A stretch of DNA of 64,000 bases, from contig NZ_PVNO01000003.1 of assembly GCF_002993325.1 (NCBI RefSeq), forward strand, positions 1-64,000, given 5' to 3'. Below the pieces are notes generated by a model. It did not search any database and was not told the origin of the DNA. It worked only from the letters and a program-made list of their open reading frames with translations. Shown piece by piece: positions 44,181 through 52,915 of this stretch; position 1 is the stretch's first letter; the number at the start of each line of letters is the position of its first letter. Source of the stretch: Alteromonas gracilis. GTDB taxonomy: Bacteria > Pseudomonadota > Gammaproteobacteria > Enterobacterales > Alteromonadaceae. The position numbers were made by a program, and so were the translations under genes.

Positions 44181-44492
44181 TCATTTGCAGAAAAATTCGA
44201 ACATTAAGGCTATTAAACGTTTAACCCGTTCGTCAGCTAAACGATAAAAGATAGTTTGCCCCTCTCTACGCGTGGCTACCATTTTTGACTCTCGCAGTAA
44301 GGCGAGATGCTGCGATATTACTGGCTGAGACACGTCGACAACATCAAGAAGTTCAGTAACCGACTTTTCCTCTTCGAGTAATGAGCAAAGCACCATAAGG
44401 CGCGTTTTGTTTGCAAACTGCTTGAGAAAAATTTCAGCTTCTGCGGCATGTTCCATTATCGCGTTTGAACCTATAACCATATCCTCGGACAT
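44181..44492 (-). CDS. ArsR-family regulator, SqrR/BigR persulfide-sensor type
   Basis: A 103-residue winged-helix repressor (a GTG at 44498 would add two residues, but ATG at 44492 has AAGGAA at better distance). The recognition helix is VSQPVISQHLALLRES and the wing REGQTIFYRL. Two cysteines, one in LMVLCSLLEEE and one two residues from the C-terminus (FFCK), are 66 residues apart, which equals the spacing of the redox cysteines in SqrR (41/107) and BigR (42/108). Metal-site motifs of classic ArsR are absent. A divergent rhodanese gene and a palindrome at 44539 support a role in sensing sulfane sulfur. Confidence 0.85.
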   Translation of the reverse strand: MSEDMVIGSNAIMEHAAEAEIFLKQFANKTRLMVLCSLLEEEKSVTELLDVVDVSQPVISQHLALLRESKMVATRREGQTIFYRLADERVKRLIALMFEFFCK

Positions 44493-44538
44493 AAGCACTT
44501 CCTTTTTTGTAAAATAACTGGGCTAATTTACCCCTTTA

Positions 44539-44554
44539 TTATACTAAAGTATAA
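44539..44554. promoter_or_regulatory. Palindromic operator candidate for the ArsR regulator
   Basis: TTATACT-AA-AGTATAA is a perfect 7-bp-arm palindrome, 47 bases upstream of the ArsR start and 112 upstream of the rhodanese start. Position and symmetry fit an autoregulatory site for a winged-helix dimer. Confidence 0.6.
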
Positions 44555-44666
44555 AACAAATTGCCGATTGGCTATTTTATGCGATGAATTTCAGTCAAGA
44601 CTCTTGTTCTGCTATCCTAAATTACAAATATAAACGTTAATACCAGCTTAACTTAAAGGAAACCAA

Positions 44667-45017
44667 ATGCTCATTGACATCAAGACTCGTTTAGAAAATA
44701 TCGACGTTAACTTTAGAACTGTAACGGCAGAACAGGCTTTTAATGAGTTAGAAAATAATGGAGGTACATTAATTGACGTGAGGGAAGCCGCAGAGGTAAA
44801 TGAACAACCCGTTCGTTCTGCATTACACATCCCCCGTGGCGTTCTCGAAATGAAAGCCCTTGAGCAATTCAAAGATGCGTCCACCCCCCTTTACATTCAC
44901 TGTGCCTCAGGTGTTCGCGCTAAGCTCGCGGCAGAGCAGCTAACTAAATTAGGTTACGAAAATATATCTGTTATTACGTGCTCAGTGCCTACAATTAACG
45001 AAGTTAGCGATAAATGA
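44667..45017 (+). CDS. Single-domain rhodanese
   Basis: A 116-residue sulfurtransferase with one rhodanese domain. The active-site loop is CASGVR in YIHCASGVRAKLAAEQL (Cys about residue 86), and LIDVREAAEVNEQPVRSALH is the usual N-terminal motif. It would move sulfane sulfur from a persulfide or thiosulfate to an acceptor. A second Cys (ITCSVP) near the C-terminus may help. ATG with AAAGGAAA. Divergent from the SqrR/BigR-like gene, probably its target. Confidence 0.9.
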   Translation: MLIDIKTRLENIDVNFRTVTAEQAFNELENNGGTLIDVREAAEVNEQPVRSALHIPRGVLEMKALEQFKDASTPLYIHCASGVRAKLAAEQLTKLGYENISVITCSVPTINEVSDK

Positions 45018-45072
45018 CTCTATATTCACTCATGTGATATAAAAGCCTGAAAAGAAAGAGAAAGAGCGATAC

Positions 45073-45996
45073 ATGCTGAAATCCACATTAGAACAGTGGC
45101 GAATGTTCAAAGCCGTTGTCGACGCAGGCGGTTTTAATCAGGCAGCCTTAGAAGTACATAAAAGTCAGTCAAGTGTTCATCATGCTGTACAAAAGTTAGA
45201 AAATGCTATCGGTGTCAGATTATTTGAAAACATTGGACGAAAAGTACAGCTCTCGCCGCAGGGCGAGTTAATGTATCGTCGCGCTAGTTTTTTGCTGGAT
45301 GAGGCACACAAACTAGAAGCGGTGGCAAGCAGTCTTCAGGCTGGAACAGAAACTACATTACGTATTGCTGTCGATATAATATTTCCTTCGGAACTGCTAT
45401 ACAACGTTCTCGCAAAAGTGTCAGACGAATATCCCTTGTTGCGTATTGAGTTAGAGGAAACCGTATTGAGCGGTGCAAATTCTCTATTAAGCAGCGGTAA
45501 GGTGGATATGGGCATTTCGCCCTTCGTCCTTCCAAATGGTTTTAGTGAAGATTTATGCGAGATCGAGTTTGTGGCCGTCGCCCACGCCCACCACCCGTTA
45601 CACCAGTTAGGTAGGACACTAACGTTAGAGGATTTAAAGGCCCACCGTCAGATAGTGGTTCGAGATTCATCAACTGAACGTAAGGCTGATGTCGGCTGGT
45701 TAGGAGCGGAACAGCGATGGACAGTTAGTCATGTAAGGACTTCGGTAGATGTTATTGCGCAGGGTTTAGGATTTGCGTGGTTGCCTATTGCTATTATTAA
45801 AGACAAACTTGAAGACGGAACCTTGGTTCCCCTGCCGCTGGGCAACAATGCTGCGTTGAGAAAAGCGCTGCTTTATCTCTCTTTTGAGGATGGTGACACA
45901 CTTGGTCCTGCGGCTCGCGCTTTTATCGGAGAATTACGTTATCAAACGATGAACCTTCCAACCTCCGACTTAATCATAGACAGTAGTACGGATTAA
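45073..45996 (+). CDS. LysR-family transcriptional regulator
   Basis: A 307-residue LysR protein. The winged helix shows GGFNQAALEVHKSQSSVHHAVQ and LENAIGVRLFENIGRKVQLSP; the effector domain follows from about residue 90. It is 55 bases after the rhodanese gene in the same direction, so the two may share a transcript, but a link in function is not shown. Converges with the ExoD gene, nine bases apart. Confidence 0.9.
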   Translation: MLKSTLEQWRMFKAVVDAGGFNQAALEVHKSQSSVHHAVQKLENAIGVRLFENIGRKVQLSPQGELMYRRASFLLDEAHKLEAVASSLQAGTETTLRIAVDIIFPSELLYNVLAKVSDEYPLLRIELEETVLSGANSLLSSGKVDMGISPFVLPNGFSEDLCEIEFVAVAHAHHPLHQLGRTLTLEDLKAHRQIVVRDSSTERKADVGWLGAEQRWTVSHVRTSVDVIAQGLGFAWLPIAIIKDKLEDGTLVPLPLGNNAALRKALLYLSFEDGDTLGPAARAFIGELRYQTMNLPTSDLIIDSSTD

Positions 45997-46005
45997 ACGT
46001 CTTGA

Positions 46006-46611
46006 CTAGCTCAAGATGCCGCTGAGCTGCTCAAAACCTAAAACAAAGCCTAGAAGTGAAACAGACACACCAACTAAAGCCACTGCTCCATCGTCAGTGG
46101 CCATACCTATTGCCATAATCAAAACCGCAAACGCGGGAATTAAACCCATAAACGGAATGAATTCCAGTGGCATCATCACTGCACCGCATAGCATACAATT
46201 CAATGCGATTAACGACCGAAAAACCGTTTGACGCATAAAAAAGCATCGAGGAACTAAGAATCGATCGATACGCACCGCATAAGGTTTCACTTTTTCAACT
46301 ATCGATCTAAGTTGGTCGGCGTCACATTGTAATTCCATTACTTTTTCTGGGAGCCACGGATGACGTTGACCGAGTAAAATTTGCAAAGAGATAAGTAAAA
46401 TCGTCACACCTGTTATAGATGGAACTCCTGGAATAGCTCCAATAGGTGTACAGGCGATAAATGAAGGCAAGGCAAGCATTGGACCGAAGCCTCTTTTTTC
46501 TAAGACACTCCAAAAATCAGCAAGATGAAAGACGTCTTGTTGAGCTCTGGGCTGCATTCTTCCAAGAAGCTCATATAATGTCATTGATCTTTCAGCTGTT
46601 TTTCCCAACAT
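46006..46611 (-). CDS. ExoD-family exopolysaccharide-related membrane protein
   Basis: A 201-residue membrane protein of the ExoD family. Three to four hydrophobic segments lie at about 48-85 and 130-195, with GPMLALPSFIACTPIGAIPG and LISLQILLGQRHPWLP typical. ExoD is linked to exopolysaccharide and alkali tolerance in rhizobia; the mechanism is unknown. A TTG at 46617 is also possible, but the ATG at 46611 has AAAGGA at better distance. Confidence 0.85.
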   Translation of the reverse strand: MLGKTAERSMTLYELLGRMQPRAQQDVFHLADFWSVLEKRGFGPMLALPSFIACTPIGAIPGVPSITGVTILLISLQILLGQRHPWLPEKVMELQCDADQLRSIVEKVKPYAVRIDRFLVPRCFFMRQTVFRSLIALNCMLCGAVMMPLEFIPFMGLIPAFAVLIMAIGMATDDGAVALVGVSVSLLGFVLGFEQLSGILS

Positions 46612-46617
46612 TTTCAA

Positions 46618-47070
46618 ATCCTTTGATTTAACTTTACCTGTGAACTGGTATGCTGTTTGACGAATTCCTCGCTAAAAATCTAATATAAAGCGCATTTTCG
46701 AGACAAAGCACTCCATATTGCGAACAATGATTAGATGAAAGCTGTGCGAAAAATGTGCCATTGGGTACTTGATATTACTACCGCGCGCATAGGAATGTTT
46801 TTTGCAAATTCACTTTTTATAAAACGTTCTTGCGAATAACAAAAATTAGAAATATAGGAATAGCTTCAAAGGTTACTACTCAACAAACGCGGTTTAGTTT
46901 GAATGGGTCGTTTCGTCTGCCGAGTTAACTTTCCTAGTTATAAAGAATTGACGTATGCAGTTGTCGAGCTTTCGATACTTCTTAATGCTGCGATGACTGA
47001 ACTATGAAAACCATGATATTGATTACATTCCAAGTTTTTCCAATTAGGAATAGAAGAGAGGGACATCCAC
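46618..47070. other. Intergenic region upstream of signalling cluster
   Basis: About 450 bases between the divergent ExoD gene and the sigma-54 regulator gene. No gene seen. Holds one GG-N10-GC sequence (46792-46805) listed separately. Confidence 0.4.
46791..46806 (+). promoter_or_regulatory. Weak sigma-54 promoter candidate
   Basis: AGGAATGTTTTTTGCA has GG and GC with exactly ten bases between, as at -24/-12, and a T-run before the GC. The rest of the -24 box is poor (GGAAT rather than GGCAC) and it lies about 265 bases from the next start. Such matches occur by chance. Confidence 0.2.
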
Positions 47071-48402
47071 GTGCTAACCGTACTTTTAGTTGATGACGAC
47101 GCCGAATTCACAGAAGTTGCCTGTACCATTATTGAATTTTTGGGGCATGAAGTACTTACTGCCGGAACACTAGAAGAAGCGCGAGACTGGTTAAAAAAAG
47201 AAACCTTTGACCACGTTTTACTAGATTTTATGCTGCCTGATGGTAGCGGGGCTCACCTGTTTAATGAATTAGATGCACTTCCAAAGCGACCACGAGTTAC
47301 ATTAATAACTGGTCACCCTTCTGTAAAGAGCGTTATAAAAGGGCTTTGTGGTCCGACTGTTGATTACCTCGTTAAACCTATTCAGCGAGAAGAAATTGAA
47401 GCAGTTCTAAGTCAGAAAAAGAAGAGTAAAGAGCCAGAAGAAGCAAAAATAGAGAAGCATTTTGACTTACTTATCGGCGAATCGCCGGTGATGAAAGACT
47501 TGTATAAGCTTATTGCTCGCGTCAGTAAAACAAGTGCAAACGTTATGCTACTAGGTGAAAGTGGCGTGGGTAAAGAAGTGGTTGCTGCCGCAATCCACCG
47601 CGCCTCTGAAAGTGAAGGCCCCTATATCGCGACAAACTGTGGCGCGTTTTCTAAAGAACTAATTGGAAGCGAATTGTTCGGTCATGAAAAAGGGGCATTT
47701 ACGGGTGCTGTAGGCAGAAAAGAAGGTGTATTCGAACAAGCGGAAGGCGGCACACTTTTCCTTGATGAAATTACAGAAATGCCAATTGATATGCAGCCGA
47801 ATTTGCTTCGGGTATTGGAAAACAAAGTTGTACTTCGCGTTGGCGGAACCAAATCGATTCCGGTTAATTGTCGTGTTGTTTCGGCTACGAACCGCACTAT
47901 GGAAGAAATTGCACAAAGTAAGGTACTTCGAGAAGATATTTATTTTAGGCTTGCTGTTTTTCCTATTACTATCCCTCCCCTACGTGAACGCAAAGAAGAT
48001 ATACCGCTGCTTGCTAAAACGTTTATCGCTGAATTCAACAAAGACAATGGCTCAATTTATCGTTGGGAAGATAGCCAACTTGAAACGTTACAAGCCTATG
48101 ACTGGCCGGGTAACGTTCGCGAATTGAGACATTTTGTTCACCGTGCTGCCATTATGAGTGACCCAGAAAAAAGTGAAATCGAGCTTCCTAAAACGATTGA
48201 GTCTCCTTTTGCGCAAAAGCAAAGTACTACCCCTGCGCTACAGGCAGGTAGGACAATAGAGGACGTAGAAAAAGAACTCATTTACGCCACGCTTGAAAAA
48301 GTGAACGGCAATAAAACCACCGCAGCCGAAATGCTGGGGATCAGCACTAAAACGCTTTATAACCGTCTTCATGCCTATGGTGATTTAAGTAAAGACGAAT
48401 AA
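47071..48402 (+). CDS. NtrC-family sigma-54-dependent response regulator
   Basis: A 443-residue regulator. Receiver domain about 1-115 with acidic pocket D8-D9, phospho-acceptor D52 (LLDFMLPDG) and K102. AAA+ domain about 133-365: Walker A GESGVGKE (162-169), the sigma-54 contact loop GAFTGA (209-214), Walker B GGTLFLDE. A Fis-type helix-turn-helix ends it (NKTTAAEMLGISTKTLYNRL). It should activate sigma-54 promoters when phosphorylated. GTG start with GAGAGGGA upstream. First of a five-gene same-strand signalling cluster. Confidence 0.95.
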   Translation: MLTVLLVDDDAEFTEVACTIIEFLGHEVLTAGTLEEARDWLKKETFDHVLLDFMLPDGSGAHLFNELDALPKRPRVTLITGHPSVKSVIKGLCGPTVDYLVKPIQREEIEAVLSQKKKSKEPEEAKIEKHFDLLIGESPVMKDLYKLIARVSKTSANVMLLGESGVGKEVVAAAIHRASESEGPYIATNCGAFSKELIGSELFGHEKGAFTGAVGRKEGVFEQAEGGTLFLDEITEMPIDMQPNLLRVLENKVVLRVGGTKSIPVNCRVVSATNRTMEEIAQSKVLREDIYFRLAVFPITIPPLRERKEDIPLLAKTFIAEFNKDNGSIYRWEDSQLETLQAYDWPGNVRELRHFVHRAAIMSDPEKSEIELPKTIESPFAQKQSTTPALQAGRTIEDVEKELIYATLEKVNGNKTTAAEMLGISTKTLYNRLHAYGDLSKDE

Positions 48403-48417
48403 AAAGAGGTATTCGGT

Positions 48418-48642
48418 ATGACTAGCGAGGAATTTTCGAAGCTAAGTGTTTTCGTACACGATGCACGCAAGCCGCTTAACAGAATTTCTATGCAAGCTGA
48501 ACTTGTAAAAATGGCTTTAAACGGAGACGTCGCCCCCGAAAAGGCGATAGCGGCGTTAGACAAAATAATTAGCAGTGCGAAAGACTGCAGCCACACCCTT
48601 ACTGAAATGACCTCAGACTTGGGTGAGAACATTGCGGATTAG
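48418..48642 (+). CDS. Stand-alone histidine-kinase dimerisation-like mini-protein
   Basis: A 74-residue helical protein whose residues 9-32 (LSVFVHDARKPLNRISMQAE) resemble the H-box of HisKA domains (H-D/E-x-R-x-P-L), with H14 in the place of the phospho-accepting His. A second helix (about 40-68) would complete a dimerisation hairpin. There is no ATPase domain: the gene stops, and the next gene starts four bases later with its own complete kinase. It may be a phosphotransfer, adaptor or dominant-negative partner for the neighbouring kinases. ATG with AAAGAGG upstream. Confidence 0.75.
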   Translation: MTSEEFSKLSVFVHDARKPLNRISMQAELVKMALNGDVAPEKAIAALDKIISSAKDCSHTLTEMTSDLGENIAD

Positions 48643-48646
48643 TTAA

Positions 48647-50161
48647 ATGATTTCTAAAGTGCTGTCTTCTGTTTACAGTTGGATCATTATTGTTGTTTTT
48701 GTCATTGTTGTGATAACGGCTAATTCTTTTTATGTGGTTAATACTTTAAATGATCTTTCTGCCCTTGAAGCAAGGCTTTTCACTACCAACCGCGTAATTA
48801 ACGCGGTCAACAGGTTACATGTTGCCGTACTCAGAATTGAATCTGGTCAACGAGGCTTCATGCTAACCGATGATGAAAAGTACCTTGCTGACTACACAGA
48901 AACATTGGGCCTTATCAATGAGGTCATGGATGAAGTAGAAGTAAGTTCATTTTCATCTGACATTAAAGTGCAAACTGACAGAATAGAACAGCTGCTTGTA
49001 TTGACAAAAGCCAAAGTTAACGAGGTCATTGAAGTTGTTGAACTAGTAAAAGCAGGTAAAGAACAAGAGGCAATCGAGCTCGTAAAAAGTGACAAAGGAA
49101 TTATGCTTTATAAGCGTTTCGAAACGCTTTTCAGTGAAATCGATAGTTCTGAGAGAAACATGCAAGGAACTCACTTGGCTAACTTGATGAGCTTAAGACG
49201 CGATTCAGTGAACACATTAATCATTTCTTCTGTCACTACTCTGCTTCTGATTATCACCGTATTCTTACTGTTAAAGATTAACTCTCGGGAACATGAAAAG
49301 TACCAAGCTGATCTTGAGTCTGTGAATGAGGATCTAGAAACTAAGATTGCTGAGCGAACACAGGAGCTAAGCGTTTTTTCTGAGGAGCTTGCAAGGAGTA
49401 ACAGAGAACTGGAAGACTTTGCTTTTGTCGCTTCTCATGATTTACAAGAGCCTCTTAGAAAAATTCGAGCGTTCGGTAATAGGTTAGAATCAGGTTATAA
49501 CGACGTCATAGACGAGCGAGGCAAAGATTACCTTGCACGCATGCTCAATGCAGCAGAGCGGATGTCAATGTTAATATCAGATCTTCTCGCGTTTTCGCGC
49601 GTATCAACACGTGGTAAGGAATTTGGCGAGGTTGACCTCAATCGTGCGATAAATAGCGTTATTGACGATTTAGAAATTGCTATTGATGAAAAATCCGCCG
49701 AAATAAATGTAAGTGATATGCCTGTCATTCGTGGCGATAAATCGCAACTTGAACAGCTGTTTTTAAATCTTATTTCCAATGCGCTCAAGTTTCAAAGTGA
49801 AGGCGTCAAGCCCATTGTTTCGATAAATGCAACCAATGCACTTCCCGAAGATACATCAGATATCCTCATTTCCGAAGAGCACGAGTGGATAAAAATCACG
49901 GTAACTGACAACGGCATTGGGTTTGATCAGTCCTTTGCGGAGAAAATATTTGCACCTTTCCAACGTTTACACGGTAGAAGTGAGTACAAAGGAACCGGTA
50001 TAGGTTTAGCTGTTTGCCGCCGTATAGTTGAACGTCACAATGGGCAAATTAACGCAATAAGCAAGCCTGGAGAGGGTGCTACATTCTCGATAATACTGCC
50101 AAAAGACAGTGACCCTTTTGGAACTAACAACAATAATGGAGAGACAACCAATGACGCGTAA
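48647..50161 (+). CDS. CHASE3-domain membrane histidine kinase
   Basis: A 504-residue kinase. Membrane helices at about 12-34 and 190-211 flank a CHASE3 sensor domain (RIESGQRGFMLTDDEKYLAD). A coiled coil (about 215-255) leads to HisKA with H264 (FVASHDLQEPLRKIRAF) and a HATPase with NLISNALKF and GTGIGLAVCRRIVERH. The H-box is of the phytochrome/Cph1-like type, which usually pairs with Rcp1-like receivers; such a gene follows with an 11-base overlap. The signal is unknown. Confidence 0.94.
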   Translation: MISKVLSSVYSWIIIVVFVIVVITANSFYVVNTLNDLSALEARLFTTNRVINAVNRLHVAVLRIESGQRGFMLTDDEKYLADYTETLGLINEVMDEVEVSSFSSDIKVQTDRIEQLLVLTKAKVNEVIEVVELVKAGKEQEAIELVKSDKGIMLYKRFETLFSEIDSSERNMQGTHLANLMSLRRDSVNTLIISSVTTLLLIITVFLLLKINSREHEKYQADLESVNEDLETKIAERTQELSVFSEELARSNRELEDFAFVASHDLQEPLRKIRAFGNRLESGYNDVIDERGKDYLARMLNAAERMSMLISDLLAFSRVSTRGKEFGEVDLNRAINSVIDDLEIAIDEKSAEINVSDMPVIRGDKSQLEQLFLNLISNALKFQSEGVKPIVSINATNALPEDTSDILISEEHEWIKITVTDNGIGFDQSFAEKIFAPFQRLHGRSEYKGTGIGLAVCRRIVERHNGQINAISKPGEGATFSIILPKDSDPFGTNNNNGETTNDA

Positions 50162-50603
50162 ACAGTCCCAACCTATCAACATCCTTATGGCAGACGACGA
50201 TGAAGACGACCGTTTGCTTACGGTTGATGCACTTAAAGAGAGTCGAGTTTTAAACAATTTGTTCTGCGTTGAAGATGGCGTTGAACTCTTAGAGTTTTTG
50301 CGTCATGAGGGAAAATACTCAGACCCCGCTTCCGCGCCACGTCCTAGTCTTATTCTGTTAGATTTAAATATGCCTAGAAAAGACGGTAGAGAAGCACTTC
50401 AAGAACTTAAAAACGATCCAAAACTTAGAAGTATTCCTGTTGTTATTTTAACAACGTCTAAGGAAGAAGAAGATATGCTTCGAGGATACGACTTAGGGTG
50501 TGCATCTTACATAACCAAGCCGGTTAACTTTGAAGGTCTGGTTGAACTAATGCGCGCGCTCGGACGTTATTGGATAGAGTTCGTAGAGTTGCCACACGAG
50601 TAG
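50151..50603 (+). CDS. Rcp1-like single-domain response regulator
   Basis: A 150-residue receiver without output domain. Acidic pocket D15-D17, phospho-acceptor D71 (LILLDLNMPRKDG) and K123 (YITKPVNF) are intact, and the long loop around residues 52-66 is typical of Rcp1-like proteins that serve phytochrome-type kinases. The frame extends back to 50109, but ATG 50151 with GGAGAG upstream is preferred and overlaps the kinase stop. It probably relays phosphate from the CHASE3 kinase. Confidence 0.93.
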   Translation: MTRKQSQPINILMADDDEDDRLLTVDALKESRVLNNLFCVEDGVELLEFLRHEGKYSDPASAPRPSLILLDLNMPRKDGREALQELKNDPKLRSIPVVILTTSKEEEDMLRGYDLGCASYITKPVNFEGLVELMRALGRYWIEFVELPHE

Positions 50604-50615
50604 TCGGGGAACTAG

Positions 50616-52712
50616 ATGACAGAGGTTATTAAAGTTTTATTAGTCGAGGATGATGAAGATGATTACTTCCTTACCTCTGATTATCTGGAACAATGTGAGT
50701 CACCTTCGTTTGAACTAACGTGGGTGACAAACAGTTTAGACGCAGTCGAAGCACTTAAAGCTGATAGTTTCGATTTGTGCTTACTTGACTACTTGTTAGG
50801 TGCAGAAAACGCTATTGATGTTTTAGGCGTATTAAAGTCAAATCAATTTAGCCTACCCGTAGTTATCTTGACCGGACAATCTGATGCAACGGTAGATGAA
50901 ATGGTCATGCGTGCTGGCGCCGCTGACTATTTGCAGAAATCTGAAATTGAGTCTCCAAGATTTATGCGCACCATCCGCTATGCAATGGTGCGACGTGACA
51001 TCGAAAACGAGCGGCTTGAACGCAATAAAGTTGAGCAAAAAAACAAGGCGAAAGACAAATTTCTCGCCCATTTGGGTCATGAACTCCGCACCCCCTTGAC
51101 CTCTATTCTTGGATACACCGAACTTCTTATTGATGACGCGCGCAACAGTCCTTTCCAACAAGAACTGTCGATTATTCACTCTAATGGTAAGCATCTGTTA
51201 AGCTTGCTGAATGATCTTCTTGATATGTCGCGCATCATGGCAGAGAAACTGGAGCTGAATATTCAAGACGTGAATTTATCGGCGTTTCTTACCGACATCC
51301 ATTCACTAATGCGGTTAAATGCAAAAGAGAAAGGTTTAAGTCTTAACGTTGTTTCAACTACCAAAATCCCTGAATTTATTAAGACTGACCCCACTCGACT
51401 GCGACAAGTGCTGCTCAACCTTATCTCTAACGCAGTAAAATTTACTGACAAGGGAAGCATTACGCTAACGATTTCACTTGAAGTGTCCTCGTCGGAGCCC
51501 GCAGACGAGCCGCGTTTATGTTTCTCGGTTGAGGACACTGGCATTGGAATGCCTCCTGATAAGCTAGAAAACATATTTCAACCTTTCGAACAAATTGAAG
51601 ATGTAATGCGGGCCAATCACGGCGGCGCAGGTTTGGGACTGGCAATATGCAAAGAGCTCGTCACTAAGCTCGGTGGAGATATATCGGTTACATCTCGCCA
51701 TGGCGAAGGAAGTATCTTTACTTTTAATATTGACCCCGGAAATATTTCATCACAACCTCTCGTTGACCTTCAGCTTGAGCAAATTCAACCTGTTGAATCA
51801 AGTAGTATAAACCTCTGTGTGACGGGAAGGGTTTTAATCGTTGATGATTTGAGAGAAATACGTAGGCTTACCGGACATTTAGTGAGCCAGTCGCAGGCGG
51901 ATATCAGCTATGCTGAAAATGGCGTTAAGGCGCTAGAAGCTGTGTTGGAAGCAGATGAACACAATCAACCTTTCGACCTAGTGCTAATGGATATTCACAT
52001 GCCTGTTATGAATGGTATTGAAGCACTTCATGCGATACGCCGTCACGGTAAAAAAATTCCTGTTATTGCAGTAACAGCCGCCAGCCGGAAGGGACTCAAA
52101 GAGTCGTTAATTCGAGAAGGGTTTAATGATGTTATCGGAAAACCTATCGACCGGTTTGCGCTCGCCACCTTGCTTTCTCAATACTTGCCACCTGGTAACC
52201 ACGTTACGTTTACAAACGTAGAAGCTCAAGTTGCTGACATGCCTTTGGACAAACCGTTTGCGCCGGAAAAACACCTTCCCTATTCAGCAGAAGATGAAAA
52301 CAAGCAAGATGTAACATCATTTAGCCCCGAAAAGACAGACATTGATGAAAAGTCGAGTGAAAAGGGTGTTAATAACAAGCGAATCCTTGTGATTGAAGAT
52401 GATGAAGATGCGGCGGAGCTTTTACAGCTGTTTCTTACACACTTAGGTCACACAGTTACAACTACGTATAGTGGTGCAGATGCATTAAATACCGCTCAAG
52501 AGCAACGTTTTGACCACATACTTATGGATTTAACCTTGCCCGATTACAACGGTTATGACCTTGCCGCTGAGCTAAAGAAAGCACTTCCTGACACATCGCT
52601 GACGATAGTAAGCGGACATGAAGCCGACACAGAAAGTATGAAATCTATTGGTATAGACAGCGCACTCCTTAAGCCTGTATCTAAAGATGACTTAGAGTCC
52701 GTCGTCGGCTAA
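50616..52712 (+). CDS. Hybrid kinase REC-HisKA-HATPase-REC-REC
   Basis: A 698-residue soluble hybrid kinase with no membrane segment. REC1 (about 5-120, D58), a coiled linker, HisKA with H155 (LAHLGHELRTPLTSIL), HATPase (about 258-375, ending GGAGLGLAICKEL), REC2 (about 404-525, D459) and REC3 (about 588-698, D638). An N-terminal receiver suggests it is itself controlled by phosphate from another kinase, probably the CHASE3 kinase. It could be the branching hub of this cluster. A terminator-like inverted repeat follows at 52765. Confidence 0.94.
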   Translation: MTEVIKVLLVEDDEDDYFLTSDYLEQCESPSFELTWVTNSLDAVEALKADSFDLCLLDYLLGAENAIDVLGVLKSNQFSLPVVILTGQSDATVDEMVMRAGAADYLQKSEIESPRFMRTIRYAMVRRDIENERLERNKVEQKNKAKDKFLAHLGHELRTPLTSILGYTELLIDDARNSPFQQELSIIHSNGKHLLSLLNDLLDMSRIMAEKLELNIQDVNLSAFLTDIHSLMRLNAKEKGLSLNVVSTTKIPEFIKTDPTRLRQVLLNLISNAVKFTDKGSITLTISLEVSSSEPADEPRLCFSVEDTGIGMPPDKLENIFQPFEQIEDVMRANHGGAGLGLAICKELVTKLGGDISVTSRHGEGSIFTFNIDPGNISSQPLVDLQLEQIQPVESSSINLCVTGRVLIVDDLREIRRLTGHLVSQSQADISYAENGVKALEAVLEADEHNQPFDLVLMDIHMPVMNGIEALHAIRRHGKKIPVIAVTAASRKGLKESLIREGFNDVIGKPIDRFALATLLSQYLPPGNHVTFTNVEAQVADMPLDKPFAPEKHLPYSAEDENKQDVTSFSPEKTDIDEKSSEKGVNNKRILVIEDDEDAAELLQLFLTHLGHTVTTTYSGADALNTAQEQRFDHILMDLTLPDYNGYDLAAELKKALPDTSLTIVSGHEADTESMKSIGIDSALLKPVSKDDLESVVG

Positions 52713-52763
52713 GCGGGCGACATTAGCCTAATACTAGTCCGCATAGACACTGCGAAAATATTA

Positions 52764-52804
52764 CAAAGGTTTGCAACCTCAGTGCGTGGGACTTGCAAAC
52801 TTTT
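52764..52804 (+). terminator. Candidate terminator after the signalling cluster
   Basis: GTTTGCAA (52769-52776) and TTGCAAAC (52793-52800) form 8-bp arms with a 16-base loop, flanked by AAA and TTTT. The loop is long, so efficiency is uncertain. Confidence 0.5.
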
Positions 52805-52915
52805 CACTCCCCCAACCACACCAAAAACATAAACTCCTTTATTAAACAGTACGTTAACGCATTGGTATAAGCGTTGCACCTGTTTTATTGAACCCAAAAT
52901 ATTAAGGAGAGTATT

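Noticed and set aside
46938-47129. 63-codon minus-strand frame over the start of the sigma-54 regulator gene
   Set aside because: It overlaps the certain receiver-domain start and is Ser/Thr-rich antisense of it.
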